DNA from: Prorocentrum cordatum | Taxonomy: Eukaryota; Sar; Dinophyceae; Prorocentrales; Prorocentraceae | NCBI GenBank assembly: GCA_963575745.1 | Contig: CAUYUJ010001309.1 | Coordinates: 1 to 64,000 of the forward strand | Direction of reading: 5' to 3' | Length of the DNA: 64,000 nucleotides | Shown: positions 55,501 through 64,000 of the stretch, one piece after another | Layout: the number at the start of each line of letters is the position of its first letter | Position numbering within the stretch: the stretch's first letter is position 1 | Translations under genes and position numbers: made by a program | Notes under the pieces: model-generated | The model's input: the letters and a program-made list of their open reading frames with translations, nothing else | What the model was told of the DNA's origin: nothing | Database searches by the model: none

Positions 55501-56299
55501 CTTCAAAACTGCGTGCGGATTCTCAAATTCAACCGCGCTCTGCTGCGTCTGCGTTTCTGCCACATAAGCAGACGCGTACTTTATAAAAAAAAACAGCGCC
55601 CCAAAGAACGCAAAGAGGACTAGCAAAACGCAACTCTGCATCGCCCAACGAAATCGTGAATTCGCGCCGTTTTCGTTCGCGTTTCGCCTGCTGAGCAGGC
55701 ACTAAAGCACGCTCATCAAGATTTACTGCTTCCTCTAACTCTTGTTAATTGGCGAGGTTTGCAAATTTGCTCTGCATGAAACGCCCAGGAAGGCTCGTGG
55801 AAACCTGCTTGCTTCATCTGTGGTTGTGCCTCTTCCCCGTGATCAATCAAAAACACACGTTCTGGGTCGAACGTTCTGGGTCGATGTAAATCTCTGGATT
55901 ATCCTCGTTATCTGATGAAACTGTAATCGTACGTAAAGATAAATGTGCAAGGGCAATTAAATTTAACTGGTCACCCCACGAACCAGGTTGCCTCATATAT
56001 GAATTATTAGCATCATAACGACTGAAACTGCATTCAAAATTTGCAGAAATCTACGGAAAATTGCTTTAAATAGTTGCATGCTTCCAAACGAACCTGGCAC
56101 GGACTGAAATAAAAATCTACACTCTTAACACAACCATGAGACCTGACAATTACTGTCACCTCGCATCTCGATTCTCTGTAAATTGTGCTTCCTAAACCTG
56201 CATTAATGATCCGTAAAACGCAAACAACTTCTGTTTATTATTATAATATTTCATCAAACTGGCCTGCTTCGCCTGATTCAACTGCTGATCGAAACTGAA

Positions 56300-57577
56300 A
56301 ATCGGATAATAGCTTGAACGCATCTTTGAATGATTCAAAATACTCTGTCAATTTGGATCCGTTCTTACCTGTGCAATTTCCGTATGCTATTTACAGAAAT
56401 TTGAGCCCAGTTACGTCTGCAACGATCACTCTTCCCGACGCGGGCCATACGAAATTTCTTATGCGAATTCTTATTCGAAACTCCCATCGCACTGCACGAA
56501 ACTTGATCTGGTGCAGCAGCGTTAAACAAGAATTCTTGATCAATTTTTGCCTGCACTTGAATTCTCATCCTGTGATGAAATATTCTGGCTAAATCACGCA
56601 TAGGGGGCGTAACATTTCTTTTACCTTCATGGATGCCTTTGCCTTGGCTTTAGGTCTCTTCCTATTTCTAATCTCGAATTTCATGACTCTAAAGGAATGC
56701 AATGAACAAAATGCCTTGTGTAAACAACTTTGATCAGTATCGAATCAGAATGATCTGCTCCTTGCACATAACGACGGTCAACATCTCTGTATGTTGCCTC
56801 CTTGCCGGAAAAGATCATACGTACCCTCAAATCTGCGCATGCGTTCGGAACGTCTGATGCTGTTTCTGCTTGCGCCAATTTCAGCATGCTCCCATGTCAC
56901 GGAAATTTGTATGAAGACGATTCAATTTGTATTCGGCATCACGTTAACATATTCTGCTGACTCGCCTGTTCATAACATCACAAAGTATGGTTGCATGCAA
57001 TACGTTATCTGTGATCTGTGCGCCGTGTACGTGGTCTCGACTGGAAACCTTTCGTTTTGGTCATTTCCACAAGCCCGCCCATGGTTTGGAAATTTGATGA
57101 ACTAAATTATTGTAAGCGCCCTTTTTATAACTCGACATTATTTTATAAACTTGTGCCATAAACTCCGCTGCACTGATTTTTTTCGTATCTCACGTCGAAC
57201 AGACTCCTTGATAATCGATGTTGCCGTTCGATAATATTTGCCGCAAATGTCGTAAAACTGTGTGAAACTGCACTCAGACCGAATGCCCATGTTGCACGGA
57301 TAATACCTTCTTTGCAAATGAAACTATAATTCGATGAATAACATATGTTCCCTTTTCCGTGCTCTACAAACGCTCTGTCGTGGGATTCGTGACTTGCATT
57401 CAAAAATCCTCGCAGAAATTTATAGATTTAGAGCAGACTAAATTGGTAAACTCAGCAACCTTTGATCCCTCGCTGTCGCAATTCTGCCCCAAAGCCTACG
57501 AATCCTCTGTAGGACAAAGGCATGTAAGCTCTGGGAGGCGATCGATTCCGGAAATACTTAGGCTTCGAAGGCTCTAA
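56300..57577 (-). pseudogene. Decayed coding region of unknown family
   Basis: Several minus-strand stretches read like real protein but in different frames: KYFRNRSPPRAYMPLSYRGF and FGAELRQRGIKG (about 57565-57460); an 86-codon frame 57403-57143 with ESHDRAFVEHGKGNICYSSN, KEGIIRATWAFGLSAV and RQHRLSRSLFDVRY; then KIMSSYKKGAYNNLVHQISK and PWAGLW (about 57140-57070); and MLKLAQAETASDVPNACADL with YRDVDRRYVQGADHSDS (56887-56681). A further stretch 56601-56365 begins LARIFHHRMRIQVQAKIDQE. Frameshifts and stops separate them. I do not recognise the family; it could be a transposase-like or a host multigene-family protein. Confidence 0.5.
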
Positions 57578-57720
57578 AAACCTGATCCTGAAGCCTGAAC
57601 CAAATTCTCGAGGAAAGACAATCTAGCGCTTATTCTATCGTTCTAAAGTCTATTCTCTTCGTCAACAAGGCGCGAAACTGTAGAATTTAAAACTTATGTT
57701 CTAATAATTTTCTATATATA

Positions 57721-58090
57721 GAATTAACTCGCAAATTAATACTTTCTGTCCGCGATAAATGTATACCAACGATCAAAAAGTATTAACTCGCGAGTTAATA
57801 CCTTTTGACTCGTGATTCCAGTCTGTCATATATATATCGACAACACTCGAATCACGAGTTACAAAAGAATTTACTCGTGAGTTAATACTTTTCATCTCGG
57901 GTATGCACATCCCCCTCCACAAAAGTATTAACTCGCGAGTTAATACCTTCTCATGCTCCCACCGACAGAAAAATTATGCACTTGCGAAATCCTTATTTTC
58001 CTTCCCCACCGACAAAAACAAGTATTAACTTGCGAGTTAATTATTTTGCTTTCCAACGAGACAGAAAATATTAACTCGCAAGTTAATACT
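57721..58090. repeat. Cluster of TTAACTCGCGAGTTAA palindromes
   Basis: Perfect palindromes TATTAACTCGCGAGTTAATA at 57781-57800 and (within a 22-bp one) 57925-57946. Near-perfect variants at 57721-57742, 57869-57886, 58022-58042 and 58068-58089. An additional inverted pair ACTCGTGATTC / GAATCACGAGT lies at 57809-57819 / 57849-57859. Confidence 0.88.
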
Positions 58091-58154
58091 TTTCCTACCC
58101 TGGCCAGAGGTAAGAAGACTAGTCTATGCAAGAGTAACTTCGTGAAAGCAAGTT

Positions 58155-58295
58155 GTAGTGGTAGTGGCCATAGTGTAGCACTAATAGTAGTAATAGTAGT
58201 AGTAGTAGAAGTAGTAGTAATAGAAGTAGAAATAGTAGTAGTAGTAGTAGTAATAGTAGTAGTAGGAGAAGGAGGAGGAGTTGTAGTAGTAGTAC

Positions 58296-58330
<35 letters not shown>

Positions 58331-58390
58331 AAGCAGTAGTAGTAGTAGAAGTAGTACTTGTAGTAGTAGAAGTAGTAGTAGTAGTTCGTC
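58155..58390 (+). repeat. (TAG)n microsatellite
   Basis: TAG triplets with TAA/GAG interruptions. Val-rich and Thr/Tyr-rich frames are artefacts. Confidence 0.95.
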
Positions 58391-58850
58391 GCTGTCGCCG
58401 TCAACCTTCTCCCTCCTCTCACTCTCGCTTCTACTGTTCCGCCGTGCTTCCGCGTTTCACACCTGCTTGCTACGGTGCTGCACCTAGCCACTCTGAATTA
58501 TAATCAGATTTTGAATTTGGTACTACTCTACAGAAATACCTGCACAACAATTTCAACACACTTGTAAATTCAATTTTTTTGGTCGCGGCTAACGAACACC
58601 GCGCGCGGCAAAAGCAATTGCCCGGCAACGAACAAAACCAGCTTACACGACACACCGCAAGCCAGCTGGCCCTCTTATCAAGCAAAAACGCGGCTGTGCC
58701 TGACCTGGGGCATCCAGAAACCTCAAACACATGCAATTAAACAAAATGCGAAGCGATTGAATGCATGCCTTGAATACGCATCTACTGAAAAAAATTAAAC
58801 TGTTATTTCTTCTAAACTAAAATCTCTCTCACGAAAAAAAAACACGCATG
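58390..58850. other. Unassigned sequence
   Basis: Mixed composition, no gene recognised. Confidence 0.4.
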
Positions 58851-59500
58851 TACCATGTCGAAAAATAAACTGAAACTTCGAATGCTCGAACTGATGTAAA
58901 AATTAACTTAAAAAATATTGGCTTCAAAACATACTCAAACTAGGAGAACTGGGAATTAAATAAAAAAAACTAAAAGAATCGCAACGACATCATTCAAGCA
59001 TTTCCTGTGCCTGAACATTCCACCGAATCCAATCATTATTTCCCGTTATTTTTTATACTGGAATGTGTTCTACTAGCCTCACTCACATTACATGCTCAAA
59101 TATATTCAAATCTACAGCGAATTGACCCTGCAATTAGAGAAAATGCAAAAAAAAAAAAAAAAACATATCGTGAAATATGCATATGTTGGAAATAAAATAT
59201 TGTACGAAAAAAACTATATAACCTCAAATTCAATTGCTACGGAAAAACAACTAAACCTTCGAACGCTCGAACTAATGAATATTTAACTGAGAAATGTTGC
59301 AGAATGAAACTGAGAAACACTGAAACTAGAAAAACAAACAATAGAAGATGGAAATATATCTAATGACCGCATTATATGCACGACGCACTTCTAACACTCC
59401 CTGTGCATGAATAATCCACCAAATGTTAGTATTAAAAACAAAAAATACAAACTTATCATGCTCAAATTTCTGGCATTTCGGTGTTTCCGGTTGTTTCAGT
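58850..59500. repeat. ~380-bp AT-rich tandem duplication
   Basis: CGAAAAATAAACTGAAACTT, CGAATGCTCGAACTGATG at 58858-58896 corresponds to GGAAAAACAACTAAACCTTC, GAACGCTCGAACTAATGA at about 59240. TTTCCTGTGCCTGAACATTC, CACCGAATCC (about 59002) corresponds to TCCCTGTGCATGAATAATCC, ACCAAATG (about 59398). Confidence 0.7.
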
Positions 59501-60401
59501 ACTGGACTCTGTGTTTTACTCATATTGCCGTTCGAGACTGGACAATTGTTCTCGTCTTCTGCATTTGGTGTCGGCAATAATACTATCATTTTACAAGATT
59601 CGAATTTATTTTATTTTTTTGCATTCCATTTTCAAATTCCCTGGTGTGTTCTAAGTGATACTAAAAACGCAACACGAACGTAAGACATGTTTGAACGACG
59701 AAACTCGCGAAACGGCAAGCAAAAAACTTCGCAAACAAGCCGGAACATTTTTCAACAAAAAAACAACGCATATCAATGCCGAAACATTCACGCGGTAAAT
59801 ATAACATAGATTTGAAAAATCGAAACAGAAGTATATTAAGGTAAAAAAAAAAACTACTTTTAACATTAAAATGCCGCAACAACCAATACGATGTTGGTTC
59901 GAAACCCCGGAGAAGCGAATTCAACACAATAATCACGCAACAACGCACATTTGAGCACCAAAAGATCGCAGCACAAATGACGTTGATGTATTTTGATTTC
60001 AAAATGTTGTACAAAACAAATTTGAATATCATAGAAACACAACAAATACTGCAAAAAGAAAATCTAGATTTCAGAAAATCTGCATTACCTGGACTAATAT
60101 AATCTATCTTCAAGCCGTATTCATCAACCGGAATAATCCGCACAAAAAATATTTCAAAACGTAGTTTTTGCGCATTCAATATATTTCTGTTGAATTGATG
60201 GGATCTATCTTACATTTGACATACAAATATTTTGGTATTTAATTGCGGCATTTCCGTGCTGAAAGCTCTAGATTTAACTCTGTCCTGCGGTGGTTTCTGT
60301 TCTGCCGTACCGAAACTTTCGTCATTCGAATATGTCTAACGTTGGTCCGCTGATATTTCTAAAATTGTTGATTTTATTGTATCATTTAGAAACAAAACAT
60401 T

Positions 60402-60403
<2 letters not shown>

Positions 60404-60441
<38 letters not shown>
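60404..60441 (+). repeat. Poly-A tract (A38)
   Basis: Homopolymer in the AT-rich island, ~280 bp before the 3' end of LINE-B copy 1. Confidence 0.95.
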
Positions 60442-60443
<2 letters not shown>

Positions 60444-60699
60444 CACCAAACTCTGTTCTAGGAAACATTAGACCTGACGTCATAGAAAAAAAAAAAAATC
60501 AAAACAATAGCTCTAGAACAACAAAAATCTATCTAATTAAAAAAATCTGCAGTGTGCAGCCTAGCAAAAATCTATCATTTATCTAACAAACTAATCTGCA
60601 ACAACATCTAATTTTCGTGATCATTTTTTTTGTTTTTGCACGTTGTATTTTTTTTTCTATGTATCTCGTAACAGCAGATGAGTCTCACCACACGCTCAA

Positions 60700-61130
60700 G
60701 TAAGTGAAGGCAGCACGGCTACGACTGTCAAAAAGAGAAGCACAAAGCAGAGGAAGAAGGAGGGAAAGGAGAGGAGCAAGAGGGGGGGAGAGGGGAGAGG
60801 GGAAGGGGAGAGCAAGAGGGGAGGAGAAGAGGAGGGAGAGGAAGGGCAGCAGCAGACGACAGACGACAAGGGGGGAGGGAGGGGGAGGGAGCGAGAGGGG
60901 AGGGCCGAGCCCCGAAGAGGCAACGCGCAACGCGCGCACCTTGCGCTCCACGCAGAGCGGCCGGGGGGGAGGAGAAGGAGAAGAGGGGGAGGGACACGAA
61001 GACGGACGAACGAAAGGCGACGGCGGGACACGACGGCAGCAGACGACGAGGGAGGAGAGGAGGGGGGAGGGGAAGGGGAGAGGAGAAGAGGAAGACGAGA
61101 GAAAGGAGGAGCTAACCACGCCAATCCCGA
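60700..61130 (-). repeat. LINE-B 3' tail (pyrimidine-rich on the coding strand)
   Basis: After the RT stop the coding strand is CTCC/CTTT-rich around a GC landmark (GCGCAAGGTGCGCGCGTTGC, about 60945-60925), as in the tails at 39.1-39.7, 43.64-44.35 and 52.0-52.35 kb. Confidence 0.8.
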
Positions 61131-62593
61131 CACCCACGGAGCGGGCGCGAAGCCAGCGGGAGGCGGGGGGGAAACGAAACCGGCCAGTCGTCAAAAAGGC
61201 GTGCACGAGCACGCACGAGATTTTGAAGGCGAGATTGAAATACGCTGACACCACGAGCGGAAACAATAAAGTCAGGGAGAAGGTTATATATGCGAACGGC
61301 ACCAATCGCTGAGCGTAGGAGAAAATCTGGTGCTGTGAAGGGCGGCTCCACCAAATGGTGTCTGTGTCTTCTGGGAGCCCTGGCCGGCGGCGGCGCCGTA
61401 TCCAGCTTAAAGAAGTTCTGAAAGCACGGAGGACCGAGTCCCAGAACAGCTCTGTGAATGACGCCGAGTATGCTTATGTCACGACGAGTGCAAAGGGGCG
61501 CCAGATTAAAATAAAACAAAGCGTCCGCGTCTGTCACACTCAACGAACGCAGGAAGCGAGAAAGGAGAGCGTCGAGAGGGGCTAACACAGAAGACGAAGC
61601 ATGATACACGGCTGAGGTTCTGTATTCAATGTACGACAAAACGTGCGCCTTAAATAAACCGATCAATTCCGCATCGGTGTGAAAACGTCTGGTGCGCAGT
61701 AGTCGCTGTATTTTCCAAGAGCACTCTACAACGCAGCTGTCGACGGCCTTGGACATGAGAAGTTTGGTATCGAACCAAATACCTAACAATTTGAAATCGT
61801 CTCCAGCAGGCTGCGCGCGTGACAAAATATGAAAACTCTCTTTGTCCGCGTCAAACTGTACTCTGTTCGCGCGGCCCCAGGTGTGGAGGGACGATTGGCA
61901 CCGGCGCAGGGAAAAAAAACCGTCCACATCTGAGACGCTCGTGGAAACAGCACGCCATGCATTAAGGTCGTCTGCAAACATACCCTCTTGAAAGCACTCT
62001 GCCCGGATGGCCATGCAAGCGTCAGCGAAAAAGGTGTTCCAAAAAGGCGGCCCCCAAACAGTGCCCTGGAAAACCATGTTTTCCATGCTGAACGGGCGAG
62101 AAAGCTGGCCTCCAATCGCCACTCGCGCCTTGCGTCGGCGAAGCCAGCTGGGAAAGAGAGGCAGCAACTGGGGGGGCACGCCGGCCGACTGCAGCTTCGC
62201 ACACAAGATTTCAGAATCGACTCGGTCGAAAGCGCCAGAAACATCAGAGCAGCATAGCAAGATACGGGAGCCAAGGGAGAGAGGAAGGAGCCAGGAGAGG
62301 ACGTAGAATAAAACTGCGTCTCGTGCCCCATGTTCGCTACGATAAGCAAATTGCGACGGCCCATAAGCACCTAAACGCTCGAGGCGCGGCACAAACAGGC
62401 TACCAATGATGCGTTCTACTGCCTTAGATAATTGCGATGTTAAGTGCAGACCTCGATAGTTGTCTGGGTCTGACAGAGCCCGGCGCTTGTGGAGAGGGAA
62501 GATCCAGTGTACGCACCAGGAAGCTGGCCACTGAGAACAATGGATGATCTGCCGAGCAAGAAGACATACTGGCAATGTAATTCGCGTGCGCAA
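61112..62593 (-). CDS. LINE-B copy 1 reverse transcriptase core
   Basis: A 493-codon uninterrupted frame, the largest intact part of this element. Motifs: SWCVHWIFPLHKR and DPDNYRGLHLTSQLSKAVER (about 42-61), YGPSQFAYRSEHGARDA, motif A CCSDVSGAFDRV (D117, D123), motif B FQGTVWGPPFWN (about 175-186), motif C MFADDLNAW (D208, D209). C-terminal blocks are KLLGIWFDTKLL, RRFHTDAELIGLFKAHVLSY, SILGVIHRAVLGLG and RIYNLLPDF, usual in LINEs after the thumb. The GTG/ATG at the frame edge is not a true start; coding continues upstream in another frame. All catalytic Asp residues are present, so decay is recent compared with copies 2 and 3. Confidence 0.9.
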   Translation of the reverse strand: MRTRITLPVCLLARQIIHCSQWPASWCVHWIFPLHKRRALSDPDNYRGLHLTSQLSKAVERIIGSLFVPRLERLGAYGPSQFAYRSEHGARDAVLFYVLSWLLPLSLGSRILLCCSDVSGAFDRVDSEILCAKLQSAGVPPQLLPLFPSWLRRRKARVAIGGQLSRPFSMENMVFQGTVWGPPFWNTFFADACMAIRAECFQEGMFADDLNAWRAVSTSVSDVDGFFSLRRCQSSLHTWGRANRVQFDADKESFHILSRAQPAGDDFKLLGIWFDTKLLMSKAVDSCVVECSWKIQRLLRTRRFHTDAELIGLFKAHVLSYIEYRTSAVYHASSSVLAPLDALLSRFLRSLSVTDADALFYFNLAPLCTRRDISILGVIHRAVLGLGPPCFQNFFKLDTAPPPARAPRRHRHHLVEPPFTAPDFLLRSAIGAVRIYNLLPDFIVSARGVSVFQSRLQNLVRARARLFDDWPVSFPPRLPLASRPLRGCRDWRG

Positions 62594-62940
62594 AGCTTTA
62601 AAACTCGAGCAGGAACCAAATCAGGCCCAGTGGCGCTGTCCAAACGCAACTCCTGGAGCACGGCCCCGGCGACACGCAATCGCACTCTTAAAAAAGCATT
62701 CGAATCAGTCGGCACTAAAGGAGCATTAAACACAGAAAACTCATTTACCACAATATCTGGCAAACTCCATTTGCTAGAGAAACTTGCTGCTAAAAGCTCT
62801 GCCTTTCCTATGCTGGTGATAGCCCACGATCCGTCTGGATACTTCAAAGGCGAGCTGCTTGGTTTTCCTGTTCTGCACAAAAGAGAATCAGAAAGTTTCC
62901 ACCACTGCTTGCTGCCACGGCGCATGTTGCGGAGACGCAA
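62440..62940 (-). pseudogene. LINE-B copy 1 RT N-terminal segment
   Basis: RGSKQWWKLSDSLLCRTGKP, SSPLKYPDGSWAITS and LQELRLDSATGPDLVPARVL, then KLCARELHCQ. The GPDLVP block is the RT fingers start. A frameshift near 62580 passes coding to the frame ending at 61112. Confidence 0.85.
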
Positions 62941-63551
62941 GCCTCGTGTGCAGAGAACAGGGCATCACTGCACCGGCGGCAAGCGAGGGGGAAAAAATCC
63001 GTGCCAGAAGCGCGCCTCTTCTCCTCAACTAATCGCACGCACTCCTCTGTGAGCCAAGGGTGTGATGGCCGGAACGACACAGAAGACTGTGGCATGCACT
63101 CGCGCATTAAAGACAAAAGAATATCTGTGAGGCGCTCTGCTGCTGCATCTGGTGGCTGCTGAGAAATCCATTCCCAACTGTGCTCGCGAATGCGTCGCCG
63201 AATCTGCGACCAATCCGCCTGACCATAATGCCACACATCACGATTGAGAACTTCGAGCGAGAGCGGAGGGCCAGAAAATCTGATCGACAAGCCGCGATGA
63301 TCGGCGATTTCACTAACCACTTCTTCCGTTATAAGTTGAGGTAAATCAGTGAACATTAAATCAATTAAATATGGACCTCTGGTAGGAGATCTGACACGCT
63401 GAAAAAGGCCAGTCTCCTGAGCCCAATTCTTCAAAAAAACAACCTTCAGGAGTGACAGAATGACTGTACCGAAGCCAATATGTATGGTGCACGTTAAAGT
63501 CGCCGACGAGAATAGCACCGACAGCCTGCGCACTGAGACGAGCATACTCAC
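62844..63551 (-). pseudogene. LINE-B copy 1 EEP C-terminus and linker
   Basis: Useful sense starts near 63440: VVFLKNWAQETGLFQRVRSP, GPYLIDLMFTD and EIADHRGLSIRFSGP; ADH is the terminal Asp-His of EEP enzymes. It continues with WSQIRRRIREHSWEWISQQP and SFRPSHPWLTEECVRLVEEK, typical of the EEP-RT linker in LINEs, and ends sense near 62925. Confidence 0.85.
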
Positions 63552-63820
63552 AGGTAAATGTTCGCAAAGAATCTACTTCTCCATACTGGGGATGTCTGTA
63601 CACGCAGCCCAAAAGAATGGGTCCGGACGCGCAATGGACAAAAATCCAACATATTTCCGCCGAGGGTGAATTGAGAAGCGCAGAACAAACGCCATTCAGA
63701 GTCTCGTGCACAAAAATGGCTACACCTCCGGCCTGCTGGTGACTATCGCGTCTCGCAAGCAAACTGTAACCAGGTAGCTGAGGCGCCAGAAGCGAAGTAT
63801 TAATGCTAGGAAGTTTGTAG
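63361..63820 (-). pseudogene. LINE-B copy 1 EEP endonuclease, N-terminal part
   Basis: From about 63820 the frame reads INTSLLAPQLPGYSLLARRD, QQAGGVAIFVHETL, ILLGCVYRHPQYGEVDSLRT then FTCEYARL, and AILVGDFNVHHTYWL with GDFN at the catalytic D/N. The upstream part that should carry the metal-binding Glu is missing, replaced by unrelated AT-rich sequence. After about 63445 sense passes to another frame. Confidence 0.85.
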
Positions 63821-64000
63821 TTTCACATAGATATATGATTATATAAAATATAATCTATACTGTCCTGGAGGATCCAGGAAATCCTGCAGCCCTTTGTTGC
63901 TCGAGGAAAAGAGCGACCCTCACCTCCCCCCTTTCTCCGTGAGGGGGGTGGGTGCACGTGCATGGTAGCGGAGCTCGCTTGAGGATCGCGGGCCGCTCCG
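63821..64000. other. Flank upstream of LINE-B copy 1
   Basis: ATAGATATATGATTATATAA-type sequence then GC-rich sequence. No feature recognised. Confidence 0.5.

Larger units (their letters stand above)
60690..63820 (-). mobile_element. LINE-B copy 1: EEP-RT retrotransposon, 5'-truncated
   Basis: The best LINE-B copy. Minus strand 5' to 3': EEP endonuclease from about 63820, linker, RT (to 61112), then a ~420-bp C/T-rich 3' tail. Three frameshifts (about 63445, 62925, 62580) break what was one ORF. No RNase H. The 5' end lies inside the endonuclease domain. Copies 2 and 3 and the solo tail at 39.1 kb belong to the same family. Confidence 0.88.

Noticed and set aside
59661-60179. A 172-codon Phe/Cys-rich membrane-like frame (minus)
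   Set aside because: It lies in AT-rich DNA where Phe/Leu/Ile frames arise freely, and its N-terminal part matches dispersed repeat E at 55.4 kb.

Overview
This is nuclear DNA from a eukaryote, almost certainly a dinoflagellate. The main evidence is a relict dinoflagellate spliced leader (16 nt, GCCATTTTGGCTCAAG, minus strand, 7132-7117) at the 5' end of a LINE. It is supported by several LINE-type reverse transcriptases of the sort common in dinoflagellate genomes, and by a mostly GC-rich sequence saturated with trinucleotide microsatellites and degenerate minisatellites. A Prorocentrum- or Symbiodiniaceae-like genome would fit, but the genus cannot be fixed from this window. I see no intact single-copy cellular gene, no tRNA or rRNA gene and no CRISPR array. 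Most long open frames (P/R/S/L/E-rich) are artefacts of repeats.

Layout. 0-1.4 kb: unassigned sequence and CCAAGATGG-type minisatellite. 1.4-7.1 kb (minus): LINE-A, a decayed retroelement running relict SL, zinc-finger/coiled-coil ORF1, RNase H, EEP endonuclease, reverse transcriptase. 7.1-16.9 kb: CCT/GGA and GAT triplet arrays, small hairpins and a 186-bp palindromic element. 16.9-25.1 kb: composite CCAAGA satellite with conserved islands, a 180-bp MITE-like element and a 73-bp satellite. 25-39 kb: dinucleotide and triplet arrays, a ~155-bp satellite and several dispersed repeats. 39-44.4 kb: a LINE-B 3' tail, a GC-rich tandem array and a decayed plus-strand LINE-B copy.

44.6-49.9 kb is the most interesting part. 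A single intact ~980-codon reverse transcriptase frame (minus, 48749-45807) lies between long terminal inverted repeats. It has no endonuclease domain, its RT box reads WADN instead of YxDD, and its C-terminal RNase H motifs are in circularly permuted order. A second right-arm copy (to 50.39 kb) and a separate fragment at 53.6-54.0 kb show that this is a repeat family.

50.4-51.6 kb: a 153-bp satellite. 52.0-53.5 kb: a LINE-B copy with an internal inversion. 53.6-60.7 kb: an AT-rich island with long poly-A tracts, a decayed unidentified coding region (57.6-56.3 kb, minus) and a cluster of TTAACTCGCGAGTTAA palindromes. 60.7-63.8 kb (minus): the best LINE-B copy, EEP plus RT, 5'-truncated and broken by three frameshifts.

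The coding content is therefore retroelement machinery from three architectures: RNH-EEP-RT (LINE-A), EEP-RT (LINE-B), and RT plus permuted RNH between inverted repeats.
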